DNA of 12,049 nt from Saprospiraceae bacterium (GTDB lineage: Bacteria > Bacteroidota > Bacteroidia > Chitinophagales > Saprospiraceae): the NCBI GenBank assembly GCA_020630045.1, contig JAHDCE010000059.1, forward strand, positions 1-12,049, written 5' to 3'. The position numbers and the translations under genes are program-made. Shown one piece after another: positions 1 to 6,830 of this stretch. Position 1 is the stretch's first letter. Each line of letters begins with the position of its first letter. The notes under the pieces are model-generated. The model was given only the letters and a program-made list of their open reading frames with translations. It made no database searches and was not told the DNA's origin.

Positions 1-655
1 ATCCGGAGGAATTAAGATTGGGATTTCACAAAGGAATGTGAATTATGAAGACTTCACTTTCCAGGACCAATTTGATGGTACGGATGGGTTTAACCTTCCG
101 ACTTTTGAAGATTTACCGGAAAACAATTTTTCTTTCTTGGATATGGCGGCGGGAATTTATTATACCGTTTCCCCCAAGAAAAAAACCAGTTATTACGCCG
201 GTTTAGGTATTCATCACTTCAATGTACCGAATGTTTCTTTTTACAATCGGGAAGGTGAAAATGTGGCCCAATTCGTCAAGTTCAATGTACAGCTCGGTGC
301 TCGATTCCCATTAAATGAAAGGACTCAGATATATCCTAGGGTTCTAGCTTCTTTACAAGGGCCGCATTTGGCAATAGACGCGGGTACTAATTTCCGAATC
401 GGACTGAATGATTACAATGGACTCGCTCTTCATTTGGGTTCTTGGATACGGCCTGTTAGAACCGAATCAGGTGCCGGTATTGACGCCATTGTCGCTTTGG
501 CGGGACTTGAAGTATCGAATATTTTATTCGGGTTTAGCTATGATGTAAACATGTCCGGTTTGACCAATTATCAATCCGTTCAAGGAGCGTTCGAATTGTC
601 TATTGTTTATTTAGGCGAATATGAAAACGAGACAGTCTTATGTCCTACTTTTTAG
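1..655 (+). CDS. PorP/SprF family type IX secretion system membrane protein (5' end outside window)
   Basis: The reading frame is open from base 2 to the TAG at 653-655, giving the last 217 residues of a longer protein. A GTG at 38 lies inside this frame but is not the true start, because in-frame coding of the same character (SGGIKIGISQRN) precedes it. Family members are about 300-350 residues, so roughly the N-terminal third is missing. Alternating beta-strand patterns, the LGARFPLNERTQIYPRVLAS segment and the ending FSYDVNMSGLTNYQSVQGAFELS..Y are typical of the C-terminal half of PorP/SprF. By family knowledge this is an outer-membrane-associated component of T9SS or gliding machinery, and many paralogues sit next to large secreted adhesins. 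The partner gene would lie upstream, outside the window. Which paralogue this is cannot be told. Confidence 0.88.
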   Translation, partial: SGGIKIGISQRNVNYEDFTFQDQFDGTDGFNLPTFEDLPENNFSFLDMAAGIYYTVSPKKKTSYYAGLGIHHFNVPNVSFYNREGENVAQFVKFNVQLGARFPLNERTQIYPRVLASLQGPHLAIDAGTNFRIGLNDYNGLALHLGSWIRPVRTESGAGIDAIVALAGLEVSNILFGFSYDVNMSGLTNYQSVQGAFELSIVYLGEYENETVLCPTF

Positions 656-844
656 ATTTTTTCTTTAGAAAAAGTGTCTTTTTAAATTTACACAAGTCAT
701 AATTTTAAACGAATAATAATTTTTAATCAATTTCTTTGATAAAATTTAAATTCGACTGTTGTTTTTTATACTTTAGTACAATCCAAGACCTTCTGTAAAA
801 CAACTACCAAAACAAATACATAAAAACTGCCGGGGTAAAAACTC
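656..844. other. AT-rich intergenic stretch without a recognisable gene
   Basis: No convincing coding frame or RNA gene is seen between the PorP/SprF-like stop codon and the candidate promoter at 845. Just after the stop, TTTTTCT and AGAAAAA can form a small AU-only hairpin followed by GTGTCTTTTT. This is at best a weak terminator. Confidence 0.5.
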
Positions 845-872
845 TTGACACTTTTAATTTGGCAATAATTTG
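845..872 (+). promoter_or_regulatory. Candidate Bacteroidota-type promoter for the small ORF (and perhaps hemD)
   Basis: A TTG at 845-847 (within TTGACA) is followed after 18 bases by TAATTTG at 866-872. This resembles the Bacteroidota -33 TTG / -7 TAnnTTTG arrangement with one base missing in the -7 box. Transcription would start near 879, leaving an A/T-rich leader of about 17 bases before the ATG at 896. The -7 box is imperfect, so the call is tentative. Confidence 0.35.
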
Positions 873-895
873 ATTGGGTAATTTTTTAAAAACAA

Positions 896-988
896 ATGTA
901 CATGTTGGTTCTTGGCATTGCGATCGCTGCCTGTGCTTTAGGAAGCGGTCTGCTTATTTTAGGAAAATTTTCTTCTAATAGACGGTAA
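896..988 (+). CDS. Putative 30-residue single-span membrane small protein
   Basis: ATG at 896 (or the in-frame ATG at 902) opens a frame ending with TAA at 986-988. The product has a continuous hydrophobic segment, residues 4-22 (LVLGIAIAACALGSGLLIL), then the positively charged tail KFSSNRR. That is the profile of a single transmembrane helix with an internal basic C-terminus. Small residues (G7, A11, A12, G16, G18) lie on spacings that could support helix packing. The frame sits between a plausible promoter and a strong terminator, so it would have its own short transcript. I recognise no family. It could also be chance coding in a small RNA, or a leader peptide for hemD, whose start lies just after the terminator. 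Confidence 0.4.
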   Translation: MYMLVLGIAIAACALGSGLLILGKFSSNRR

Positions 989-1011
989 TTTTTTTACCAT
1001 TAGAGAAAACC

Positions 1012-1048
1012 AAAACACCGATGCGAGTAAATCGCATCGGTGTTTTTT
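1012..1048 (+). terminator. Strong intrinsic terminator directly in front of hemD
   Basis: A perfect 14-bp stem (AAAACACCGATGCG at 1012-1025 pairing with CGCATCGGTGTTTT at 1033-1046) encloses the loop AGTAAAT and runs into a T tract ending at 1048. It ends a transcript coming from the small ORF region. It lies only 14 bases from the hemD ATG, so hemD needs read-through, attenuation control or a promoter overlapping the hairpin. Confidence 0.88.
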
Positions 1049-1061
1049 ATTACCTTTAATT

Positions 1062-1730
1062 ATGATATCGGTATTTATTACTAGGGAACTCAAACCTGAT
1101 TCACCCTTACTCACTTTGGGTAAACATGGGAAATTTTCAATTACTGGACACTCGTTACTTCAATTTGAGAAAATAGTATTTGCCCCTCTTCCAAAAACGG
1201 ATTGGATATTTTTTTACAGTTCTAATGCCGTTCGATTTTTCATGGAGCAAGTTGCCATACCGCTCGGTGTCGAAGTCGGATGCATGGGTACAGGTACAGC
1301 CGAGACATTGCGTCAATTTGGTGTTGAACCTCGTTTTATCGGTAATGGAAAACCGGAAGAAACGGCTTTGAATTTCTTAGAACACTGCCAAGGAGGACGA
1401 GTCTTATTTCCTAGGGCCAAACACTCTAAACAATCTATTCAAAAATTATTGCGGGGCAAAATAATCGACATTGACCTTGTAGCTTATTCCAATACAAAGA
1501 AAAAAATATTTCGTCGTCCGGTATGTGATATTATTATATTCACCAGTCCGCTGAATGCAGAAGCCTTTTTTGATTTGTATAATTATGACAAGGAAATTAT
1601 AATCGCTATCGGGACGACTACTCGCTCCTATATTTCCCGTAAGGGAATAGAAAAAATACTAGTCCCACAAACAGCGGATGAAGCGGGTTTGAAAGAATTA
1701 TTATCTAGTCCGGAGATAGAATGGTCATGA
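1062..1730 (+). CDS. hemD: Uroporphyrinogen-III synthase
   Basis: A 222-residue cytoplasmic protein of the HemD fold. It cyclises hydroxymethylbilane with D-ring inversion to uroporphyrinogen III, the branch point to heme and sirohaem. Family landmarks are present: WIFFYSSNAV (48-57, the usual TSxNAV position), GCMGTGTAETLRQFG (73-87), GRVLFPRA (112-119), the conserved-tyrosine segment VAYSNT (140-145), IIIFTSPLNAEAFF (157-170) and AIGTTTRSYI (182-191). Sequence conservation in this family is low, but the order and spacing fit. The ATG at 1062 has no Shine-Dalgarno sequence. TACCTTTA at 1051-1058 is one base from a -7 box and would give an almost leaderless mRNA. The 3' end overlaps the convergent gene at 1705-2145 by 26 bases. 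Confidence 0.88.
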   Translation: MISVFITRELKPDSPLLTLGKHGKFSITGHSLLQFEKIVFAPLPKTDWIFFYSSNAVRFFMEQVAIPLGVEVGCMGTGTAETLRQFGVEPRFIGNGKPEETALNFLEHCQGGRVLFPRAKHSKQSIQKLLRGKIIDIDLVAYSNTKKKIFRRPVCDIIIFTSPLNAEAFFDLYNYDKEIIIAIGTTTRSYISRKGIEKILVPQTADEAGLKELLSSPEIEWS

Positions 1731-2145
1731 AAATGATTTCTCCGGTTTCTATAATAAAATCAAATGCGATACCATCATAGGAAATCCATTGGCTGGGTAT
1801 AGGAGGAAAATCATATTCGCCTTGATCCATCGGTTTTCCAAAATGTAGCATGACTTCTTGGTAATTGGAGTCCATGGTTATTTTCCCATCAATGATGCCT
1901 TCGAACCGTTTGAATTTGCCGGTTTCACACCCTCCTTTCAAACCGCTGTAGATAAATATCGAGTTGAGTATATTACCTTGAAAACAAGTAGAAATTCCCA
2001 ATTCGTAAAAGCAGAGATAATGTAAATCTTCGCCTTCGTAAACGGATTTTTCGTATTCATCTCCTAGAATTTCGATGATTTCATTTTCCTCTTTTCCTAG
2101 GACGACATCTCCGATTCCGACTCCGATATCGATTTTATGTATCAT
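1705..2145 (-). CDS. Hypothetical protein with two similar halves
   Basis: I do not recognise a named family. The 146-residue product has no signal peptide or membrane segment, is acidic, and is probably cytoplasmic. Two halves look related. Residues 10-68 (VVLGKEENEIIEILGDEYE, then a beta-rich LCFYELGISTCFQG..LNSIFIY) align by eye with residues 84-144 (KITMDSNYQEVMLHFGKPMD, then ISYDGIAFDFIIETGEIIFMTIL). The helix-then-LG/FGxP pattern followed by beta strands resembles the small fold seen in SmpA/BLIP-like and some immunity-type proteins; this is inference from pattern only. It starts 11 bases after the protease stop codon on the same strand, so it is probably co-transcribed with the protease. 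The short gap contains no Shine-Dalgarno sequence. Its 3' end overlaps hemD, and no terminator is visible. Confidence 0.75.
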   Translation of the reverse strand: MIHKIDIGVGIGDVVLGKEENEIIEILGDEYEKSVYEGEDLHYLCFYELGISTCFQGNILNSIFIYSGLKGGCETGKFKRFEGIIDGKITMDSNYQEVMLHFGKPMDQGEYDFPPIPSQWISYDGIAFDFIIETGEIIFMTILSPD

Positions 2146-2156
2146 GTATAAATTAC

Positions 2157-5117
2157 TTAATTCTTTATGAAGGCCGCCGGCTCATTACACTTGCAATCAC
2201 AAACAAATGGAATGGGAGTTCCGAATAAACAACCATCAAAATCCAATGTAGGAAATCCTATTGCCGGACTTCCCGGATAAGTAATATCCAAGGTAACGGT
2301 CATGACCATATTTTGAGCGCCGTTTCCACCATTTTCCCAAGCAAACATATAAAATCCATCTTGTCCGGTGGCACCGGGATCGTATCCCGGAAAATCGACT
2401 TCGGTATATACATATGTTCCATTTCCTGCAAGGGACGTATTTTCAATAGAAGGACCACCTGAACCTTCTTGTCGTAAGATAAAACGCAAATTATTCGCCG
2501 CGCCTGTATATCCGGAAACCTGAACCGTCAATGTGAATGTCGGAGGATTCGGAGGGTCGGTCGGTGCACAAGTAATCATGGCGGGTGTAATCCTTGATCG
2601 CTTCCCGGCATTGCCTGAAATATTGGTGTTTTCTTGAGTTCCATTGATGGTGCAACTTTCAGTGGGAATCTCATCTTGTTTGCTAGAAACAAAAGGGGTG
2701 ACATAATAAGTATCTCCCATATTCAAATCATTGCAATCAATCGTCAAGGTATAATCGCCGTTGGTATTATCCCCTTCATAAACAACGTTGGCAGAAGCTG
2801 TCAGGCTGCCACCGACCGTTGCACCGGCAGCGGCCGTCATCGCAGAGGTTTTATCCGAAACCGAATTAGAAATCGGATCATCAACGGTTACCCACCACCC
2901 TATAACCTCTTGTGTCGGATCGGGTACTACCGTTCCGAAATTATCGATGGACAAATCATAATCGATTCCCCGACGACAAAATTCAATTGGTGAAGTGATA
3001 GTTTCGGTATGTTCAATATCAGTACAAGGAGTTCCGGAAATACAAATATTATCTAAGTAAAGGTTATTTCCCCAATAAGCATCCACTCCATAAGCTAAAA
3101 AACGGATGAGTACTTGATCGCATCCCGAGTAGGCACTCAAATCAATTTGATCGAAGGCTTCCCAGTCATCACATCCACCCGGAATAAACGAATTACTTTG
3201 CCCGGAAATCGTTGCGGTAACAGACAATTCACCATCATCCAAAATAGTATAAGTAGTGCCACAATCAGCAGAAATGGCTACCTGGAGTCCTGTTCCGAAA
3301 TTTGAGTAATATGTCGAGTAAGCATAATCGAAATCCAGCGTGACATTTTCATAGTTCGTCAAATCTATGATCGGCGAAACGACACCATAAGTTTCTCCAT
3401 TCGCGGAACCATAGTTTTCGCTATCTAGGAAGAATTGATAATCGCCTTGTCCGGCACAAGTCGTCAAATTGGAAACGGTGAATCCTCCCTGGTCATCGGA
3501 ATTGACCGGACTCCATTCTGTAGGGAAAACTCCGGTTTCCAAATCTTCGCAGTAGTCCAATGTCGTTATAGGCGGATGATATGAAAATTCTTGACAATAG
3601 TAGTTGTTCCGAATGTATGAATCTGCAACTCCTCCATTCAAGCCGGTAATTTCAATATAAATAGAATGTGTCCCCGTTCCTGTAAAGGAAACATCTCCTA
3701 GGACAACTTGAGCAGTAGTCCCCGGAGCAATGGAAACCGCTTCGGTAAAAGTACTAGCAGCACCTCCGTCTATGGATACTGAAAAAGTGACTGAAGCGAT
3801 GGTCGTATTCCCATTGTTTTCAACTTCTACGATGGGGACGACTGTCGTCGAACAAGCCAAGGGGCTGGGGTAAACGATTTCCACGATTCCCAATTCGGTC
3901 ATATTTGGATTGATACAACCTTTAGAGTTAATTAAGGAGGTGCGACCGAGCATTGATGCCCTCATCCTATCCTTTTGTCCTTGGGTAAAGGTATTCTTAC
4001 AAGAGGAAGATGAATAATCCATATAAGTTTCATACAAGTCGTCTTGATCTACGGTAAAAGGCCCGCTATTCAAATCGGTAGAACAAGTATTTTGAGCACC
4101 ACCACATGCAGTGCCGGAAGTACTATCGTCCGGAGGAGTGTCGCAAACATAGTCTCCATCGGTTAGGCAGTCCCCATTAAGGCAAGCGGTAGCTCCTTGG
4201 AAGGGATGCCAAACGCTCATATAATGTCCGAATTCGTGGATGTGTGTCGTAGAGGCATTGGTATTCAGTCCAAATATATCGGCTAGATTCAACACCCCTA
4301 AACTCGGGCCGGCATAGCCCCCGTAACAACCTCCGTCGGAAGTAGAACAGATAGAGCTGAACAACCAAACTCCGGCATAGTCGGAATCAGGAAACAAACC
4401 CGTTCCAACTTGAGCATCTACATATGCCTTCATGTTTGCTATTTCAGTGTCGATATCTATATCCGCATAAGTATCCGTCGGTATTCTAAATATACCATTC
4501 GTAGCACCTCCGTTGATGTCCCTTTGTGCCAAGCAATATTGGATTTCAGTATCAACGCTTTCCAATAATGCCCTGTCGGGATTGGTTAAATCGGTCGCTC
4601 CGTGCCCATGTCCGGCATATGCTCCGATGTTTCTTAATGCGTCGTTGAGATGTTGAATCCCTGCGGTAATTTGGGCATCCGTCGGGTTATCTGTTCCGGC
4701 TGTGGGAGTTGTCAAAGATGTGGGATGTACGATATAAACGACTACCGGAATCGTAATGACGTTTTCGTCACCATTAGAAACACAAGGAGCTAGGGGGTTA
4801 TTCGTCCGATGGTAGATTTCTTTATCGCGGTTCTTTTTCTTGTTTTTTATTCGTTTGAGAATTTTTTCATTCTCTTCTTCGAACGCACGTTGATATTCGG
4901 GATTGGTTCTCATATTCCGGGCATGCATATGATCGACCGGACATTCTATGATGTAATCGGATGACGCACGATTGGATAGTGGGGGAATGGAATCGGTTAT
5001 TTTGGATGGGATGTTTGTCGGGTTGTCCTCTTTATTTTTTTCCGAAAAGGAAATTTGGAAAAATAAAAAAAGCAAGCATCCTCCTAGGAGTGAGAAAATG
5101 GTTAATGGGGTTTTCAT
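2157..5117 (-). CDS. Secreted M43 (pappalysin/cytophagalysin-like) zinc metalloprotease, multidomain
   Basis: A 986-residue exported protein. Residues 1-25 form a signal peptide (MKTP, then a hydrophobic core, then SFS). A charged linker (about 80-100, KKKNRDKE) precedes the catalytic domain (about 115-405). The zinc site is HEFGHYMSVWH (294-304), with ligands H294, H298 and H304 and catalytic E295. The Met-turn is TYMDYSSSSCKNTFTQGQKDRM (Met366). The usual Gly of HExxHxxGxxH is Ser301 here. Cysteine pairs around CYGGY and CLNGDCLTDGDYVCDTPP fit M43. After the protease come a CARDB-like Ig domain (about 405-512), a MAM/jelly-roll-like domain (about 522-697, with DYCEDLETGVFPTEW and YLDNICIS) and a C-terminal region of unknown type (about 700-986). 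No T9SS C-terminal sorting domain is recognised; the end is CDCKCNEPAAFIKN. Peptide hydrolysis at or outside the cell surface is inferred from the family. Confidence 0.9.
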   Translation of the reverse strand: MKTPLTIFSLLGGCLLFLFFQISFSEKNKEDNPTNIPSKITDSIPPLSNRASSDYIIECPVDHMHARNMRTNPEYQRAFEEENEKILKRIKNKKKNRDKEIYHRTNNPLAPCVSNGDENVITIPVVVYIVHPTSLTTPTAGTDNPTDAQITAGIQHLNDALRNIGAYAGHGHGATDLTNPDRALLESVDTEIQYCLAQRDINGGATNGIFRIPTDTYADIDIDTEIANMKAYVDAQVGTGLFPDSDYAGVWLFSSICSTSDGGCYGGYAGPSLGVLNLADIFGLNTNASTTHIHEFGHYMSVWHPFQGATACLNGDCLTDGDYVCDTPPDDSTSGTACGGAQNTCSTDLNSGPFTVDQDDLYETYMDYSSSSCKNTFTQGQKDRMRASMLGRTSLINSKGCINPNMTELGIVEIVYPSPLACSTTVVPIVEVENNGNTTIASVTFSVSIDGGAASTFTEAVSIAPGTTAQVVLGDVSFTGTGTHSIYIEITGLNGGVADSYIRNNYYCQEFSYHPPITTLDYCEDLETGVFPTEWSPVNSDDQGGFTVSNLTTCAGQGDYQFFLDSENYGSANGETYGVVSPIIDLTNYENVTLDFDYAYSTYYSNFGTGLQVAISADCGTTYTILDDGELSVTATISGQSNSFIPGGCDDWEAFDQIDLSAYSGCDQVLIRFLAYGVDAYWGNNLYLDNICISGTPCTDIEHTETITSPIEFCRRGIDYDLSIDNFGTVVPDPTQEVIGWWVTVDDPISNSVSDKTSAMTAAAGATVGGSLTASANVVYEGDNTNGDYTLTIDCNDLNMGDTYYVTPFVSSKQDEIPTESCTINGTQENTNISGNAGKRSRITPAMITCAPTDPPNPPTFTLTVQVSGYTGAANNLRFILRQEGSGGPSIENTSLAGNGTYVYTEVDFPGYDPGATGQDGFYMFAWENGGNGAQNMVMTVTLDITYPGSPAIGFPTLDFDGCLFGTPIPFVCDCKCNEPAAFIKN

Positions 5118-5166
5118 TGTGCAGACGGTTAAGTTCTAAAATAAACAAGACAACCTTTCCGAAAAG

Positions 5167-5195
5167 GAAAAGTACAGAGAAACACAATGCCACAA
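5167..5195 (-). promoter_or_regulatory. Candidate promoter of the protease gene
   Basis: Read on the minus strand, TTG (5195-5193), an 18-base spacer and TACTTTTC (5174-5167) match the Bacteroidota promoter pattern with one mismatch in the -7 box (TAnnTTTG). The start site would leave a leader of about 40 bases before the ATG at 5117. That leader has no Shine-Dalgarno sequence and a short TTTCC/GGAAA hairpin near its 5' end. The rest of 5118-5335 shows no gene. Confidence 0.4.
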
Positions 5196-5335
5196 TTATC
5201 CAATCCATCATTAATGAAATGACAGGAATGACATCAAGTCAAAACTCATATCCATTCATTCCACAAAAGGTGGAAATGTTACCAAGAACAAAAAAGAAAT
5301 AGTTGTTTTTTTAGGCTTTTTTGTTTCCCTTGCAT

Positions 5336-5501
5336 TAGACATTATTACGAATTAGATTGTATGGCTATAATTGATCTTTCATCCTCACTCTTCTTCATGT
5401 ACTCATCATGGTAGCTACGGCTACCAGATTCCGTGCATTCATCAATTGAGAATAAAATCTCTAATTCTAGCTCTCATAAAAACAATTCGTAATAATGTCT
5501 A
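5336..5501. repeat. 166-bp MITE-like element with perfect 18-bp terminal inverted repeats
   Basis: TAGACATTATTACGAATT (5336-5353) is exactly repeated in inverted orientation at 5484-5501. The outermost bases are TA on both sides, so the element can be read as 16-bp inverted repeats flanked by a TA duplication, as made by IS630/Tc1-type transposases (family knowledge; assignment is inference). Inside are AATTGAT (5369-5375) pairing with ATCAATT (5441-5447), and a 7-bp hairpin TGGTAGC/GCTACCA (5409-5426) closed by a C(UACG)G tetraloop on the plus strand. GAGA/TCTC pairs at 5448-5461. GAATTAGA (5349-5356) can alternatively pair with TCTAATTC (5460-5467), which competes with the outer stem. There is no coding capacity. 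It lies between the fba terminator and the protease promoter. It could be a non-autonomous transposon remnant or a structured RNA. Confidence 0.6.
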
Positions 5502-5533
5502 TCAAAGATAGGAGAAATTTGAATATCAAATAC

Positions 5534-5570
5534 AAAAAGTCCCCTTCCGCAAAGGCAGAAGAGGACTTTT
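5534..5570 (-). terminator. Intrinsic terminator of fba
   Basis: AAAAGTCCCCTTC (5535-5547) and GAAGAGGACTTTT (5558-5570) form a 13-bp stem. On the plus strand there is one C/A mismatch; in the minus-strand RNA that position is a U-G wobble, so the stem is continuous. The minus-strand transcript then runs into a U tract. This asymmetry assigns it to the minus-strand gene fba, whose stop codon ends 21 bases upstream. Confidence 0.85.
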
Positions 5571-5591
5571 AGAAACTGTTTGAGTTTAGAA

Positions 5592-6677
5592 TTACGCGTT
5601 ACGATTTACACAATTCAAATCTTCGAATGCAAGTTTGAGTCTTGTTTGGAAAGATTGCTCTGCTACACGAAGCCACTTACGAGGATCGTAGATTTTTTTG
5701 TTCGGCTTATCATCTCCTTCGGGGTTTCCGATTTGCGCGTGTAGATAATCCTTTTTGGCGATGAAGTAATCACGAACACCTTCGGCAAATGCCCATTGTA
5801 AATCGGTGTCGATATTCATCTTGATTGCCCCGTAGCTGATCGCTTCGCGGATTTCTTCGCGGCTACAACCCGATCCTCCGTGGAATACGAAGTTGATCGG
5901 ATTCGGTTTTTCGATGCCGTATTTTTCGCGGACGTATTCTTGTGAATTTTTCAAAATTACAGGACGCAACACAACATTGCCCGGTTTGTAAACACCATGT
6001 ACATTACCGAAAGCAGCAGCTACCATGAAACGATCGCTGATAGCAGACAATTCACTGTAAGCGTAGGCTACTTCCTCGGGCTGAGTGTATAAGCGAGAGC
6101 TGTCGATATCCGTGTTGTCCACACCGTCTTCTTCTCCACCGGTTACACCGAGTTCGATTTCGAGTGTCATGCCGATGGCGGACATTCTTTTATGGTATGC
6201 TTTACTGATTTCGATGTTTTCTTCAATCGACTCTTCTGACAAGTCCAACATGTGTGAACTGTATAATGGGCGACCGTTTTTCTCGTAATATTTTTCGCCG
6301 AAATCAACCAAGCCTTCTACCCAAGGAAGGATTTTCTTGGCACAGTGATCCGTGTGGAGAATAACCGTTACTCCATAAGCTTCGGCCATTCTGTGGACGT
6401 GCTCCGCTCCGGAGATACCTCCTAGGATAGCACACTGCTGATTTTCGTTGCTTAATCCTTTTCCTCCGAAGAAGGTCGCTCCTCCATTGGAAAATTGAAC
6501 GATAACGGGGGAATTGACTTCACGGGCCGTTTCTAGGACACCGTTGACAGAGTTGGTTCCTACGACATTGACAGCCGGTAAGGCGAAGTCATTGTCATTG
6601 GCATAATTGAGGACTTCTTGTACTTCGTCTCCGTAAATTACGCCGGGACGGAAACGGGTGGATGTTTTGACATTCAT
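5592..6677 (-). CDS. fba: Class II fructose-bisphosphate aldolase
   Basis: A 361-residue cytoplasmic enzyme of glycolysis and gluconeogenesis. It cleaves fructose 1,6-bisphosphate into dihydroxyacetone phosphate and glyceraldehyde 3-phosphate using zinc. Length and motifs match the class IIA (E. coli FbaA-like) group. HTDHCAKK gives catalytic D110 and zinc ligand H111. LEIELGVTGGEEDGVDN contains E175. FGNVHGVY gives H227. FVFHGGSG gives H266. YGAIKMNIDTDLQWA is the phosphate-binding end segment. The start at 6677 is supported by the family N-terminus and by a near-consensus promoter about 35 bases upstream. It has its own promoter and terminator and appears monocistronic. Confidence 0.97.
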   Translation of the reverse strand: MNVKTSTRFRPGVIYGDEVQEVLNYANDNDFALPAVNVVGTNSVNGVLETAREVNSPVIVQFSNGGATFFGGKGLSNENQQCAILGGISGAEHVHRMAEAYGVTVILHTDHCAKKILPWVEGLVDFGEKYYEKNGRPLYSSHMLDLSEESIEENIEISKAYHKRMSAIGMTLEIELGVTGGEEDGVDNTDIDSSRLYTQPEEVAYAYSELSAISDRFMVAAAFGNVHGVYKPGNVVLRPVILKNSQEYVREKYGIEKPNPINFVFHGGSGCSREEIREAISYGAIKMNIDTDLQWAFAEGVRDYFIAKKDYLHAQIGNPEGDDKPNKKIYDPRKWLRVAEQSFQTRLKLAFEDLNCVNRNA

Positions 6678-6711
6678 GGTAACGGAATTTTTTCCAAATT
6701 AAAATGTAGTG

Positions 6712-6741
6712 CAAAAATAGGGAAAAGGGTTTACACACAAA
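6712..6741 (-). promoter_or_regulatory. Promoter of fba (TTTG / TATTTTTG)
   Basis: On the minus strand, TTTG (6741-6738), an 18-base spacer and TATTTTTG (6719-6712) match the Bacteroidota consensus TTTG / TAnnTTTG without mismatch. The start site would fall near 6705, giving a leader of about 28 bases before the ATG at 6677. This is the clearest promoter in the window. Confidence 0.75.
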
Positions 6742-6830
6742 GAACTTGTTGAAAATGAAATTGGTTTGAAAGAATAAAATGATTTAATTCAACCTTTTCA
6801 TTGAGTTTCACCCAAGTATACTCCTTTGAA

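Noticed and set aside
38..40. GTG at 38 as start of the PorP/SprF-like gene
   Set aside because: The frame is open to the window edge with matching coding sequence upstream, and the protein would be far shorter than the family.
657..683. Terminator after the PorP/SprF-like gene
   Set aside because: The stem is 7 bp of almost only A-T pairs with a 2-base loop; too weak to call.
2634..5302. Plus-strand frames opposite or upstream of the protease gene, including 4961-5302
   Set aside because: They are mirror frames of conserved coding sequence or run from it into AT-rich spacer, and none shows domain-like composition.
5336..5501. Integron attC site
   Set aside because: The inverted ends lack the RYYYAAC / GTTRRRY core sites and there is no cassette or integrase nearby.
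6742..6830. Terminator between the TraB/GumN gene and fba
   Set aside because: Only a bulged GGTT-GAA / TTC-AACC stem with a long loop and no good U tract is present.
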